Origin: Pseudomonas serbica
GTDB taxonomy: Bacteria > Pseudomonadota > Gammaproteobacteria > Pseudomonadales > Pseudomonadaceae
Assembly: GCF_028823535.1 (NCBI RefSeq)
Contig: NZ_JAQIYM010000003.1
Span: 186,001-250,000, forward strand
Direction: 5' to 3'
DNA length: 64,000 nucleotides
In this document: positions 1 to 9,384 of the stretch, in pieces
How positions within the stretch are numbered: the stretch's first letter is position 1
Layout: every line of letters starts with the position of its first letter
Notes under the pieces: generated by a model
What the model saw: the letters and a program-made list of their open reading frames with translations, nothing else
Told to the model about the DNA's origin: nothing
Databases searched by the model: none
Program-made: the position numbers and the translations under genes

Positions 1-1206
1 CTCGAGGAATTTGCGCACCTCGCCCGATGCCAGTTCGATCGGCTTCTTACCGCCCTCGGTGATCTCCAGCAGACTGCCGAACTGACCGCTTTCCGGGCCC
101 GACAAGGTGCCTGAACCGAACAGGTCGCCGGCCTGCAACTGGCAGCCATTGACGCTGTGGTGCGCGACCATTTGCGCCACGGTCCAGTACATGTGTTTCG
201 AGTTGCTCAGGGTCAGGCGATGGGCAGGCAGGTTCTGTTCGCGCATCGCTTCGGTCAGCAAGAGCACTTCCAGCTCGATGTCAAAAGCACCGGCGGCCTG
301 ATCACGCTTATCAAACAGGTACGGCAGCGGCTGCGGATCGCCTTGCGGGCGGGCAGGCTGGGCGCGGCGGAACGGCTCCAGCGCTTCGGCGGTCACGACC
401 CACGGTGAAATGCTGGTGATGAAGCTCTTCGACAGGAACGGCCCCAGCGGCTGGTATTCCCAGGCCTGGATGTCGCGCGCCGACCAGTCGTTGAGCAGGC
501 AGAAACCGGCGATGTGATCGGCGGCGTCGCCGATGGCGATGGCGTCGCCCATGTCATTGCCCTGGCCGATCCAGATGCCCAGTTCCAGTTCATAGTCCAG
601 GCGTGCGCACGGACCAAACGTCGGCTCGGTCTGGCCGGCCGGCAGTGTCTGGCCTTTCGGACGGCGCACGTCGGTGCCCGACGGGCGAATGGTGGAGGCG
701 CGGCCGTGGTAGCCGATAGGCACGTACTTGTAGTTTGGCAGCAACGGATTGTCCGGGCGGAACAGTTTGCCCACGTTCTGGGCGTGCTCGATGCCGACGT
801 AGAAGTCGGTGTAGTCGTTGATTTTCGCTGGCAGGTGCATCTGGCAATTCGCGGCCAGCGGGAGCAGTTTTGCACCCTGGGCTTCGATCTTGCCATGCAG
901 GGTGCTGCCCTCCTTGAGCAGTTCGATCAAACGCTCACGCAAGGCCACCCGAGCCTCGCGGCCCAGTTCGAAGAAGGCATTCAACTGACCACCACGGGTG
1001 GCTTCGACGGCGGCTTTTGCCGCGCCCTCGAACAGGCCGGCCTCGAGCGCCGCTTGCAGGTCGAAGATATGGTCGCCGATGGCCACGCCACTGCGCGGCG
1101 CTGAACCCTGCACGCTGAACACGCCCAATGGCAGGTTCTGCAGCGGAAAATCCGCATGATCGTTGGCCGAAGCAACCCAGCTGCGAGTGATGGAAGTTTG
1201 CGTCAT
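1..1206 (-). CDS. fahA: Fumarylacetoacetase, C-terminus cut by window edge
   Basis: Last step of homogentisate degradation: hydrolyses fumarylacetoacetate to fumarate and acetoacetate in the cytoplasm. The 402 visible residues are in frame to the edge; the family is about 430, so only some 30 C-terminal residues are missing. The metal-binding pattern of the FAH fold is visible: DYTDFY, then ELELG in LDYELELGIWIG, then NDWSARD. The start ATG lies 3 bases after the hmgA stop, and its GGAG ribosome site overlaps the end of hmgA, so the two are co-transcribed and probably coupled. Confidence is high from motif and context. Confidence 0.96.
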   Translation of the reverse strand, partial: MTQTSITRSWVASANDHADFPLQNLPLGVFSVQGSAPRSGVAIGDHIFDLQAALEAGLFEGAAKAAVEATRGGQLNAFFELGREARVALRERLIELLKEGSTLHGKIEAQGAKLLPLAANCQMHLPAKINDYTDFYVGIEHAQNVGKLFRPDNPLLPNYKYVPIGYHGRASTIRPSGTDVRRPKGQTLPAGQTEPTFGPCARLDYELELGIWIGQGNDMGDAIAIGDAADHIAGFCLLNDWSARDIQAWEYQPLGPFLSKSFITSISPWVVTAEALEPFRRAQPARPQGDPQPLPYLFDKRDQAAGAFDIELEVLLLTEAMREQNLPAHRLTLSNSKHMYWTVAQMVAHHSVNGCQLQAGDLFGSGTLSGPESGQFGSLLEITEGGKKPIELASGEVRKFLE

Positions 1207-1209
1207 GGG

Positions 1210-2514
1210 TTATCTCCGGGTCGGGTCGAAAGTGGCGGGAAAAGTGGCCCAGCAGGCATCGTAGTCAGCTTGCAATTGCGGGCATTCAAGAGCAAAGCGG
1301 CTCGGACGCAGCACTTGGCTGGTCTCGAACATGAAAGCCATGGTGTTGTCGATTTTCGCGGGTCTGAGTTCGGCGTTGATCGCTTTGGTGCAGGTCTCGC
1401 CGTCTGGCCCGTGAGCGCTCATGCAACTGTGCAGCGACGCGCCGCCAGGCACGAAACCTTCGGCCTTGGCATCGTACTCGCCCTGGATCAGGCCCATGAA
1501 TTCGTTCATCAGGTTGCGGTGGAACCACGGCGGACGGAAGGTGTTCTCGGCCACCATCCAGCGTGGTGGAAAGATCACGAAGTCGAGGTTGGCCAGGCCG
1601 TGCACGCTGGTCGGCGAGGTCAGCACGGTGAAGATCGACGGGTCCGGGTGGTCGAAGCTGACCGTGCCGATAGTGTTGAAGCGACGCAGGTCATATTTGT
1701 ACGGCACGTTGTTGCCATGCCAGGCGACCACGTTCAACGGCGAGTGATTGAGCTCGCAGCCCCACAACTGGCCGAGGAATTTCTGTACCAGGGTCGTGGG
1801 TTGTTGCAGATTTTCGTAGGCCGCCACCGGAGTCAGGAAATCCCGCGGATTGGCCAGGCCGTTGCTGCCAATCGGGCCCAAGTCCGGCAGGCGCATTGGC
1901 GCGCCATGGTTCTCGGCGATGTAACCGCGCGCTTGCGGGTCGAGCAGTTCGACGCGGAATTTCAGCCCGCGAGGCAATACGGCAATTTCCAGCGGCGCCA
2001 CTTCCAACACGCCCAGTTCGGTGGCGATGCGCAGGCGGCCCTGTTGCGGCACCAACAGCAGTTCGCCGTCGGCGTTGAAGAAGACGCGCTCCATGGAGCG
2101 ATTGGCGCAGTACTGATAGATGCTGATCCCCGCCGGTTTATCCGCGCCGGCGTTGGCCGCCATGCTCACCAGGCCGTCGATGAAATCGGTCGGCTCGGCG
2201 GGCATATCCAGCGCATTCCAGCGCAGGCGATTGGGCGTCACTTCGCCCAGCGGGCCGCCAGCCAGTTGCCGATCAAGCTTGACGAAAGCCGGGTGATTGG
2301 CCGAGGGCTGGATGCGGTACATCCAGGTCCGCCGGGCTTCGCTGCGGGCCATGGTGAAGGCGGTGCCGGAGAACAGTTCGGTGTAGAGACCGTAAGGTGC
2401 TTTCTGCGGGGAGTTCTGACCGACAGGCAGTGCACCGGGCAATGCTTCACTGCTGAATTCGTTGCCAAAGCCTGACTGATAGGCCAGCGCCTGGACGTTT
2501 GAATCGGAGTTCAT
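1210..2514 (-). CDS. hmgA: Homogentisate 1,2-dioxygenase
   Basis: Opens the ring of homogentisate to maleylacetoacetate using non-haem Fe(II) in tyrosine and phenylalanine catabolism. Protein of 434 residues, normal for the family. The iron ligands are recognisable: His and Glu in [10 protein letters not shown] and His in SAHGPDGE. The start MNSDSN is chosen because AGGAGG lies 6 bases upstream; a further in-frame start 9 codons earlier has no ribosome site. First gene of the hmgA-fahA operon, divergent from its likely repressor hmgR, with the operator in the 160-bp gap. Confidence 0.97.
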   Translation of the reverse strand: MNSDSNVQALAYQSGFGNEFSSEALPGALPVGQNSPQKAPYGLYTELFSGTAFTMARSEARRTWMYRIQPSANHPAFVKLDRQLAGGPLGEVTPNRLRWNALDMPAEPTDFIDGLVSMAANAGADKPAGISIYQYCANRSMERVFFNADGELLLVPQQGRLRIATELGVLEVAPLEIAVLPRGLKFRVELLDPQARGYIAENHGAPMRLPDLGPIGSNGLANPRDFLTPVAAYENLQQPTTLVQKFLGQLWGCELNHSPLNVVAWHGNNVPYKYDLRRFNTIGTVSFDHPDPSIFTVLTSPTSVHGLANLDFVIFPPRWMVAENTFRPPWFHRNLMNEFMGLIQGEYDAKAEGFVPGGASLHSCMSAHGPDGETCTKAINAELRPAKIDNTMAFMFETSQVLRPSRFALECPQLQADYDACWATFPATFDPTRR

Positions 2515-2591
2515 GGAGCCTCCTGAACAGGGAGTCGGCAATGGCCCTTCACTCTATGAAAGCGATCATGGCACGCCGGGGTTGTTTTTAT

Positions 2592-2626
2592 CGTAATCTG
2601 ATTACGCATAACGTAATTTGATTGGT
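2592..2626. promoter_or_regulatory. Probable HmgR operator: palindrome plus degenerate copy
   Basis: CGTAATCTGATTACG is a perfect 15-bp palindrome around a central T. A second, degenerate copy (CGTAATTTGATTGGT) starts exactly 20 bp later, about two helical turns. It lies in the hmgA-hmgR intergenic region, where an IclR-type repressor would control both promoters. A palindromic operator is known for HmgR of P. putida; assignment here is by position and symmetry. Confidence 0.75.
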
Positions 2627-2674
2627 ATTGACCGTCAAGCTATAAAGACGCCCATTCGTCCCGGGATCCCCTCC

Positions 2675-3469
2675 ATGGAAAAGCCTGAAAGCAACGGTAA
2701 ACAGAAAGTCCGCTCCGCCGAGGTGGGTACCGACATCCTCAAGGCGTTGGCCGAGCTGTCGCCCTCGACTTCGTTGTCACGCCTGGCCGAGCACGTGCAA
2801 ATGCCCGCGAGCAAGGTCCACCGCTATTTGCAGGCGCTGATCGCCAGTGGCTTTGCCGAACAGAATGCCGCGACCAACCATTACGGGCTGGGCCGCGAAG
2901 CCTTGCGCGTCGGGTTGGCGGCACTCAACAGTATGGACGTGCTGAAAGTCGCCGCCCTGCCGTTGGCCGAGTTGCGCGACGACCTGAACGAAACCTGTTT
3001 TGTGGCGGTGTGGGGTAACCAGGGCGCGACCGTGGTGCACATCGAACCGGCGGTGCGCGCGGTGACCGTGGTAACCCAATTGGGCTCGGTATTGCCACTG
3101 CTCAGTTCATCCACCGGGCTGGTGTTCGGCGCCTACCTGCCCAAGCGCGAAACCGTGGAGTTACGCGAGCAGGAACTGCAATCCGCCAGCGCTCACCCCC
3201 TCAGCGATGATCAGGCCTATGAAGCGCTGTGCGGGCAGATCCGCGACCGCGGCCTGCACCATGTGCATGGTTTGCTGATGCCTGGCGTCGATGCATTGTC
3301 GGCACCGGTGTTCAACGCCGTCGGGCACGTGGCGGCGGTAATCACCATTGTCGGCCCGACCTCGTTGTTTCATGCCGACGAAAACGGTCCGGCGGCGCAG
3401 CGTCTACTGGCGGCAACACGGGCCGTCAGCTGGCGGATGGGCTATGAACCATCCACTGTCATGGGTTAG
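2675..3469 (+). CDS. hmgR: IclR-family regulator of homogentisate genes
   Basis: Protein of 264 residues with the IclR layout: an N-terminal winged HTH (about residues 15-75, with LSRLAEHVQMPASKVHRYLQ) and a C-terminal effector-binding domain. In P. putida the homologue represses hmgABC and is released by homogentisate. The start MEKPESNG matches the usual short N-terminus; no strong ribosome site is visible and an upstream in-frame ATG would add 19 residues. Divergent from hmgA and convergent with the following LuxR-type gene, with only about 30 bp and no obvious terminator between them. Confidence 0.88.
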   Translation: MEKPESNGKQKVRSAEVGTDILKALAELSPSTSLSRLAEHVQMPASKVHRYLQALIASGFAEQNAATNHYGLGREALRVGLAALNSMDVLKVAALPLAELRDDLNETCFVAVWGNQGATVVHIEPAVRAVTVVTQLGSVLPLLSSSTGLVFGAYLPKRETVELREQELQSASAHPLSDDQAYEALCGQIRDRGLHHVHGLLMPGVDALSAPVFNAVGHVAAVITIVGPTSLFHADENGPAAQRLLAATRAVSWRMGYEPSTVMG

Positions 3470-3500
3470 CCGGATGACAAGGTGCCTGCCCCTTCGGACG

Positions 3501-6056
3501 TCAAATGACAATGCCCAACACTTTCGCCTTGGCCACGGCTTGCGTCCTGCGTTCCACACCCAATTTGCCGTTGATGCGTCGTGCGTGGGTCTTGACCGTA
3601 TGCAAGGAAATGAACAACAAATCGGCAATCTGTTGATTGGAGTTGCCCTGCGCCACTAACCGCAGCACTTGTATTTCACGCTGGCTCAACTGGTTTTGGG
3701 CTGCGCCCGGCGCCTTCTGTTCAGCGCGCGACTCGGTCAGCCCGATAGCGTCAGGTAGCTGCGGCTGGCGCAACTGCAAATCGCGCAGGGCCTGTTGCAG
3801 GTTGCACCGCTCAACCAGGGCCAATCCTTGCGTCAGTGATTGCCTCGCAACGTCCGGATCGCCGTCAAGCCAGGCGACTTCAGCCATGACCAGATGCAGT
3901 TGCCCTTGCAGCGCCAACATGCCCCGCTGACGGGCCCGTTGCAATTGGGCTTCGAGCCGTTCCAGTGGCACTTGCGCCTGCCCCAGGTAAACCTCGGCCA
4001 AGACCAGCAGTAACTCCAGGCCGTCTATCAGTTCCAGCGTGGCGGGCGGAGCCTGGCGTGCGCAGGGGCCGTGGTAGTGACGCAACACCCGGGTCAGGGC
4101 CTGGTGCGCCAGTTGCGGTCGTCCTTGTTGCAGCCAGAAATGGATACTGGTGTGCAGTAAGACACTGCGATACACCGACTCAGGAATCCGTCGTTGCTGC
4201 ATCAACCGTTCGGCGTCGCGCAACAGGTCGAAAGCCTGGGCGTAATCCAGGCGATTGGCCGCCAGTTGGGCCAGCCCGAGAAAACCATACAGCGCTCTTT
4301 TGTCCTGGCTACACAAGCAAATCTGCAGGCCGGACTCGAAGTGCATGGCCGCCTGTTGTTCCCGACCCAGGCTCAAGTTCAATCGGCCCCGACGCAGGGC
4401 GATCCGTCCCAACAAGGGTTCGGCATTCGAGTGCTGCCGACAGAGCAGGCTGTGCATGTGGGCGAGCAGGTCATCGGCCCGGCCGGACGCTCCGCGTTGC
4501 TCGAGCAACTGCGCGTGATCAAGCTCCAGCAAGCCCTCGAATACCAGTGATCCTTGCGCCCGGGCGAGGCACAACGCTTCCCGGTTGAGCGCCTGCGCGA
4601 CGTCAAGTTCGCCCCGCAGCAAGGCCTGTTGGGTCAAACCGGACAGGCACATCAAGCGCGCAGGCCAACACTCGTGGTCGAGCTCGCCCAACGCCTCGAG
4701 AAAGTGTGCCCGCGACACGTGCATGCGCCCCTGCAAATGCAGGAGCCAGCCTTGTTGAGCCTGCCAGCGCGCGATCAATTGCCGTTGAAGGACTGCCGAC
4801 GGCTGGGGCGCGAATCGGGACAACTGTTCAATGCACTCGCCCGCCTCCTCGAAGCGTCCGGCGAACAACAAGGCCGCGGTGATCAACCCGACCAGTTGCG
4901 GCGAGCCGAACAGCAGCTCCTCGCCGCGTTGCTCGTGCAAATGCAGGAGCAATACCACGGTCTGCTCTTCGAACAGCTGCTCGAAATCGAAATGCTGCAA
5001 CAGACTGACGGCGACCTCGAACTCCTGCGCCAGCAAGGCCTGTTCAAACGCAGCCTTCCAATCCTGTTCGGCGACGAACCACTGACAAGTACGACGATGC
5101 CAGAAGCGTCCTGCCGGCCATTGTTCATCGCGCATCAACCGGCTCAGGGGGGCGAAAACCTGCCACCAGTCTGTCGAATCTTGCCAGGGCTCGATGAAAC
5201 AGCCCAGCTCTTGCAACGCGCTCAAGTATTGCGCGCCCTCGCCAGCGCCGAACAGATGATCGCTGAGCCGGGCGTTGAAACGTGGCAACTGCGCCAGCAC
5301 GCGCCAGGCCTCGGCCAGTTCCGGTGTCAGATGGGCAAAGAGCTCATGCTCCAGGTAGTCGTGCAGGGTATCCGGTCGACCACTGGGCGTGTCGTGGCGT
5401 GTCCAGTCGCATTTTTGCAGCAGCGCTATCCGCACCCCGGCGCACCAGCCACCACTGTCCCGGAAAATCCTCTCGGCCCCTTTCGCGGCCTGGCCCGGTT
5501 CCAGGTGATGCAACAGTTTTTCGATTTCATCCTGATTGAACGCCAGTGCGGCAGGCTCGGCATCGTACAGCTCATCACCCAGCAGGAGCCGTGGCCAATT
5601 GCACGGCGGACGTCTGCGCCCACTGAGCCACCAGGTGACCATCGGGCTGCTGCCGGCCAGCAACCGGTCGAGCAGCAGGTCCAGTTCCGGGTGAGGCACA
5701 CGGCAGTAGTCATCGATAAACAGCCAGGTCGCTGTTGGTAGTCGAGCCAGGTACTCCAGCAATGCGGACTCATCCGACGTTGCCAGCCCCAGCGTCTGCG
5801 CCAGGCGCTGGCAAAAGCCATCCACGCTGAGCGCCTCACCCGCCAATGGCAGCCAGCGGACCTGAGAGGCTGCAGGCGCGTTGAGCATGCACTCGACGAG
5901 CAGCGCACTCTTGCCACTGCCGGCCGGTGCACAGAGCAATTTCACCCGCGCCGTCGAGTCCAGCAGCGGCTTGACCAGACGCGCGCGATACAAGTGATGG
6001 GGAGACAATCGGGGCAGGTGTCCAGGACGGTCCAGACACGTCGTCATGGCAGTCAT
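3501..6056 (-). CDS. MalT/LAL-type LuxR transcriptional regulator
   Basis: An 851-residue ATP-dependent LuxR regulator. Walker A is APAGSGKSALL near residue 45, a Walker B-like WLFIDDY lies near residue 115, and a long helical TPR-like middle follows. The LuxR HTH is at the C-terminus (LSQREIQVLRLVAQGNSNQQ onward, helix-turn-helix ending TVKTHARRINGKLG). Such proteins are activators that oligomerise with ATP and an inducer. It sits directly downstream of the DUF1302-DUF1329 pair but is separated from it by a terminator, so it is probably the pair's own regulator with a separate promoter. The ligand is unknown. No ribosome site decides between the start used and ATG at 6047. Confidence 0.9.
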   Translation of the reverse strand: MTAMTTCLDRPGHLPRLSPHHLYRARLVKPLLDSTARVKLLCAPAGSGKSALLVECMLNAPAASQVRWLPLAGEALSVDGFCQRLAQTLGLATSDESALLEYLARLPTATWLFIDDYCRVPHPELDLLLDRLLAGSSPMVTWWLSGRRRPPCNWPRLLLGDELYDAEPAALAFNQDEIEKLLHHLEPGQAAKGAERIFRDSGGWCAGVRIALLQKCDWTRHDTPSGRPDTLHDYLEHELFAHLTPELAEAWRVLAQLPRFNARLSDHLFGAGEGAQYLSALQELGCFIEPWQDSTDWWQVFAPLSRLMRDEQWPAGRFWHRRTCQWFVAEQDWKAAFEQALLAQEFEVAVSLLQHFDFEQLFEEQTVVLLLHLHEQRGEELLFGSPQLVGLITAALLFAGRFEEAGECIEQLSRFAPQPSAVLQRQLIARWQAQQGWLLHLQGRMHVSRAHFLEALGELDHECWPARLMCLSGLTQQALLRGELDVAQALNREALCLARAQGSLVFEGLLELDHAQLLEQRGASGRADDLLAHMHSLLCRQHSNAEPLLGRIALRRGRLNLSLGREQQAAMHFESGLQICLCSQDKRALYGFLGLAQLAANRLDYAQAFDLLRDAERLMQQRRIPESVYRSVLLHTSIHFWLQQGRPQLAHQALTRVLRHYHGPCARQAPPATLELIDGLELLLVLAEVYLGQAQVPLERLEAQLQRARQRGMLALQGQLHLVMAEVAWLDGDPDVARQSLTQGLALVERCNLQQALRDLQLRQPQLPDAIGLTESRAEQKAPGAAQNQLSQREIQVLRLVAQGNSNQQIADLLFISLHTVKTHARRINGKLGVERRTQAVAKAKVLGIVI

Positions 6057-6149
6057 AGTGGTGCGCCTTTTTATTTTTGTGGCGCCACCCTAGCCCTCTG
6101 TTGAGCGCTTATTGAAGAAGTATTCAACACACTTATCGAGTCCTATAAA

Positions 6150-6173
6150 AAAGGTGACCGCAAAGTCACCTTT
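6150..6173 (-). terminator. Rho-independent terminator after the DUF1329 gene
   Basis: A 9-bp stem (AAAGGTGAC / GTCACCTTT) with a 6-base loop. On the minus strand it is followed by a run of Ts. It lies about 20 bp past the DUF1329 stop and separates that operon from the LuxR-type gene. Confidence 0.85.
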
Positions 6174-6195
6174 ATGTGCAAACCCTGTAGGAAAT

Positions 6196-7566
6196 TTACC
6201 TCACGCCTGTACTCCGCAACGCCGCAGGCGTGTAGTCCCCTGCTTTGGCAGCGATGTTGAATTCGAAGCTGCGTTTCTCTTCGTTCTTCATTCCCAAGGC
6301 GATGTAGCGACCGGCAATCAGGTCGTACAGTGCTTCGACCGTGTAGGCCGGGACCTGATGATCGTAGTAGAACTGTGCGTGCCCTTCGGCCACCCGCCAG
6401 AGCTGGCCACGACCGTCATAGTGATCGGCCAGGGCCACCTGCCAGGTGTCTTCGTCGATGTACATGTGACGCTTGGCATACACATGCCGCTCATTGGGCT
6501 TGACCGTGGCGACCACCTCCCAGACCCGATGCAGTTCATAGCGGGTCAGGTCCTGATTGATGTGCCCGGCCTTGATCACGTCCGTGTACTTGAGGTCGGG
6601 CGAGTCAAGCTTGTAGCTGTTGTACGGGATGTACATTTCTTTCTTTCCGATCAGCTTCCAGTCATAGCGATCCGGCGCTCCGGAAAACATGTCGAAGTTG
6701 TCCGTGGTGCGCAACCCGTCGGAAGAGGTGCCCACGCCGTCATAGGCCACTTGGGGGGCACGGCGGACACGGCGTTGACCGGCGTTGTAGATCCAGGCCT
6801 TGCGGGGTTCCTGGACCTGGTCGAGGGTTTCGTGAACCAGCAGCACGTTGCCCGCCAGGCGAGCCGGCGCGGTGACTTCCTGCTTGAAATAATTGAGGAC
6901 GTTTTCATCGCTGCCTGGCTTCAGGTCACCCAGCAGTGACGGCACCGCCACTTCGTCCTTGAACCGAATGACCGTGAAATCGCCATTGGACTGGGGCGTT
7001 GCCTGGGTGATGGTGCGACGCAGGTTGCCGCCGTGATAACGGGTGATGTGGTTCCAGATCACCTCGACCCCGTTCTTCGGAATCGGAAAGGCGTAGTAAC
7101 GATTGCCAGTGAAATTGGCCAGGCCGTTGCCGTCGTTGGTCGGTATCACATTCAGCGCGCTGCGCTTGGCCGCCTCGTTGACCTCGGGCGGCAACGCCGC
7201 TGTGCGATGGCTCGGATAAACCGGGATTTTGTAGGTGTCGGGGTAGCGTTTGAACATCGCGACCTGGCCATCGGACAGCTTGTCCTTGTGCTGCTCCACG
7301 GTCGCCGCGGTGATGATGAACAAGGGTTTTTCATTGGCGAACGGGTCGGCAAGGAAGCCCTTGCTGTCCACTGCGCCCGCATTTTTTGAGAGGCCGCCGG
7401 TCCACGCCGGAATCGTTCCGGCGGCATTACCGGCCTTCTCGGCGCCCAGCGGGGTGAGGCTGGTACCGAGCTTGTTCGCTTCTTCCGCCGATACCGCCGC
7501 CATCACGTTGACGGCCAGCAGACTCAGGGCCAGGGCGGAGCCCAATTGCAGAATCATCTTGCGCAT
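6196..7566 (-). CDS. DUF1329 envelope protein
   Basis: Protein of 456 residues with an N-terminal signal peptide (MRKMILQLG..., cleavage near VMAAVSA), so exported; DUF1329 proteins are thought to be periplasmic or outer-membrane associated and related to LolB/LolA-like folds. The start at MRKM is chosen because AAGGA lies 8 bases upstream; the upstream ATG overlaps that ribosome site. Directly follows the DUF1302 gene (24 bp between stop and start). In other pseudomonads the pair often travels with a YCF48-like protein and an RND/MMPL transporter for hydrophobic compounds; neither is present here. Exact function unknown. Confidence 0.88.
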   Translation of the reverse strand: MRKMILQLGSALALSLLAVNVMAAVSAEEANKLGTSLTPLGAEKAGNAAGTIPAWTGGLSKNAGAVDSKGFLADPFANEKPLFIITAATVEQHKDKLSDGQVAMFKRYPDTYKIPVYPSHRTAALPPEVNEAAKRSALNVIPTNDGNGLANFTGNRYYAFPIPKNGVEVIWNHITRYHGGNLRRTITQATPQSNGDFTVIRFKDEVAVPSLLGDLKPGSDENVLNYFKQEVTAPARLAGNVLLVHETLDQVQEPRKAWIYNAGQRRVRRAPQVAYDGVGTSSDGLRTTDNFDMFSGAPDRYDWKLIGKKEMYIPYNSYKLDSPDLKYTDVIKAGHINQDLTRYELHRVWEVVATVKPNERHVYAKRHMYIDEDTWQVALADHYDGRGQLWRVAEGHAQFYYDHQVPAYTVEALYDLIAGRYIALGMKNEEKRSFEFNIAAKAGDYTPAALRSTGVR

Positions 7567-7590
7567 CGAATTCATCCTTTTTCAGCCAGG

Positions 7591-9384
7591 TCAGAAGTTC
7601 ACGCCAAAGCTCAACGCGACGAAATCGCGATCTTCGAGCACGTTGTAGTCACCGCCGAAGAAGTCGGTGTAACTGAGGCTTGCGGTGTAGGTGTTGCGGT
7701 AGTCCGCGTCCACGCCGAGGCTGACGGCCTTGGCACCTTCATTGAACAACCCGTTTGGGCCGTAGCCGGCGACATCGTGGGACCACGACAGGTTGGGGCG
7801 GAAATTGATCCCGGCGATGACGTTGTTGTAATCGAGGATGGCGCGGGCGCGGTAACCCCAGGAGGTCGACGTGACGAAACCATCGGTATCGCCGCCGAAA
7901 CCGTATTGGCCGTACACCGAGTCGCGGCCATAGCGCAACTTGCTGCGCGACTCCAGGCCACCGACCCGAACCACGGCTGCTTCCCCCACCAGGGTCAGGC
8001 GATCCGCGCCCGCGACCTGATCGACGAAGTGCGTGAGGGTGCTCTGGATCTGGGTCACTTCCTTGCGCCGGTAGCCTTTGTTGTCGGCACCGGGTGAGGT
8101 CGCGATCGGCGACGCCGCACCACCGGCGATCGGATTGAGCATCGCCAGGGTCAGGTCGGTGCTGTTGACCTGCACGGGCAGGTTGGGGCGATAGCTGATC
8201 TCGCCTGTCCACGCCGTGCCAGTGGGCAAGGTGGTGGAGAAACTCGCGCCATACAGGCGAATGTCTTCCGGGTATTCAAGGTAATACTGGCCGCGACCGA
8301 GCATCACGCTTTGCGCCAGTCCCGAACCGCTGCCGGGGGCGATGGCATTGGCCGTGGCGACGATTCGTGGAAGGCTCGCCAGCGTCGACAATCCGGCCGT
8401 CGTCGTTCCGACATTCGGCGTGCGACTGTGATAGTTCATGAAGTACAGACCGTATTCGGTGTCGTCTCCCAACCAGCGCAACGCCGTGCCCCACTGTCCC
8501 GAATCGCGGGCATCACGGTCGCCGCCACGGGGCACGACCACGCCTTCGCGGGTGACTTCAAAGCCTTGGCCAAATGCCGCGGCAATCGGCTGCAAGGGCG
8601 CAATGGCCGGGCTGGCCACGGTGTAGCCCTTGTCGCAACCATCGGCCACCACGTCGGCGCCGAAGAAGGTGCCGCAGTTATCGACGACGGTCTGGTCCCA
8701 CTCCAGTTGATAGAAGCCTTCCACCGTCAACTTGTCCGTCAGGCCTTGGGAGGCGAACAGCATGTTGACCGGAATCAGGCCCTCCTTGATCTCCGCGCCG
8801 GGACGGCGGAAGGCGGATACGTCGACCGGGTTGATGCTGTTGATCGAGTTGCCGATGAAGGTGCTTTCACCCCAGCTGACCACCTGCTTGCCAGCGCGCA
8901 CCGTGCCCGGCAGATCGGCGATGGAGTAGTTGTGATAGACGAAGGCATCGAGGATCTGCCCACCGGACGACTTGGAACCCTCTTTGCGATTGTGATCGCT
9001 GATCGGCTTGAACGGCCGGTCTTCGTCCTTCAATTCGAAGTCGTACCAGTACTTGCCACGGACGAACACGCCGGTGTCGCCGTACTTGAGCTCAAGGTCG
9101 TGAATGCCCTTGAAGATCTTCGAGAACGTTTCACCCTTGCCGAAATTCTGCCGCCCGTCATCACCGGTCGACGCCTGCCCGCTGCCGCCGTTGACGATGC
9201 CGACCAGCGAATCATCGGCATCGCGCATGCCCCAGCTCGCCCCGACCGACAGTGAAGAGTCGAACGTGCCCTCGATTTCGCCAATGTTGAATGACAGAGC
9301 CTGCGCCTGGGCACAGCACCCCAAGGCCACCGCAACGGCCAGCGCCTGCGGTGTGAAGATGGCGCGCATTGTTGTTCTTGTCAT
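7591..9384 (-). CDS. DUF1302 outer-membrane protein
   Basis: Protein of 597 residues with a clear signal peptide (MTRTTMRAIFTPQALAVAVA..., cleavage after AQAQA) followed by the typical DUF1302 opening LSFNIGEIEG. It is rich in alternating strands and ends in aromatic Phe (SFGVNF), as outer-membrane beta-barrels do. The start at MTRTT has GGGGAAGA upstream; a longer frame reaching back about 170 bases has no exported N-terminus and is rejected. First gene of a two-gene operon with DUF1329. Likely handles a hydrophobic substrate at the outer membrane; the substrate cannot be read from sequence. Confidence 0.88.
   Translation of the reverse strand: MTRTTMRAIFTPQALAVAVALGCCAQAQALSFNIGEIEGTFDSSLSVGASWGMRDADDSLVGIVNGGSGQASTGDDGRQNFGKGETFSKIFKGIHDLELKYGDTGVFVRGKYWYDFELKDEDRPFKPISDHNRKEGSKSSGGQILDAFVYHNYSIADLPGTVRAGKQVVSWGESTFIGNSINSINPVDVSAFRRPGAEIKEGLIPVNMLFASQGLTDKLTVEGFYQLEWDQTVVDNCGTFFGADVVADGCDKGYTVASPAIAPLQPIAAAFGQGFEVTREGVVVPRGGDRDARDSGQWGTALRWLGDDTEYGLYFMNYHSRTPNVGTTTAGLSTLASLPRIVATANAIAPGSGSGLAQSVMLGRGQYYLEYPEDIRLYGASFSTTLPTGTAWTGEISYRPNLPVQVNSTDLTLAMLNPIAGGAASPIATSPGADNKGYRRKEVTQIQSTLTHFVDQVAGADRLTLVGEAAVVRVGGLESRSKLRYGRDSVYGQYGFGGDTDGFVTSTSWGYRARAILDYNNVIAGINFRPNLSWSHDVAGYGPNGLFNEGAKAVSLGVDADYRNTYTASLSYTDFFGGDYNVLEDRDFVALSFGVNF

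Noticed and set aside
1156..2475. A 439-codon frame opposite hmgA
   Set aside because: hmgA is certain from its iron ligands and ribosome site; the opposite frame has no features.
6057..6120. LuxR-type gene's leader as an inverted-repeat operator
   Set aside because: No convincing symmetry or promoter boxes could be read.
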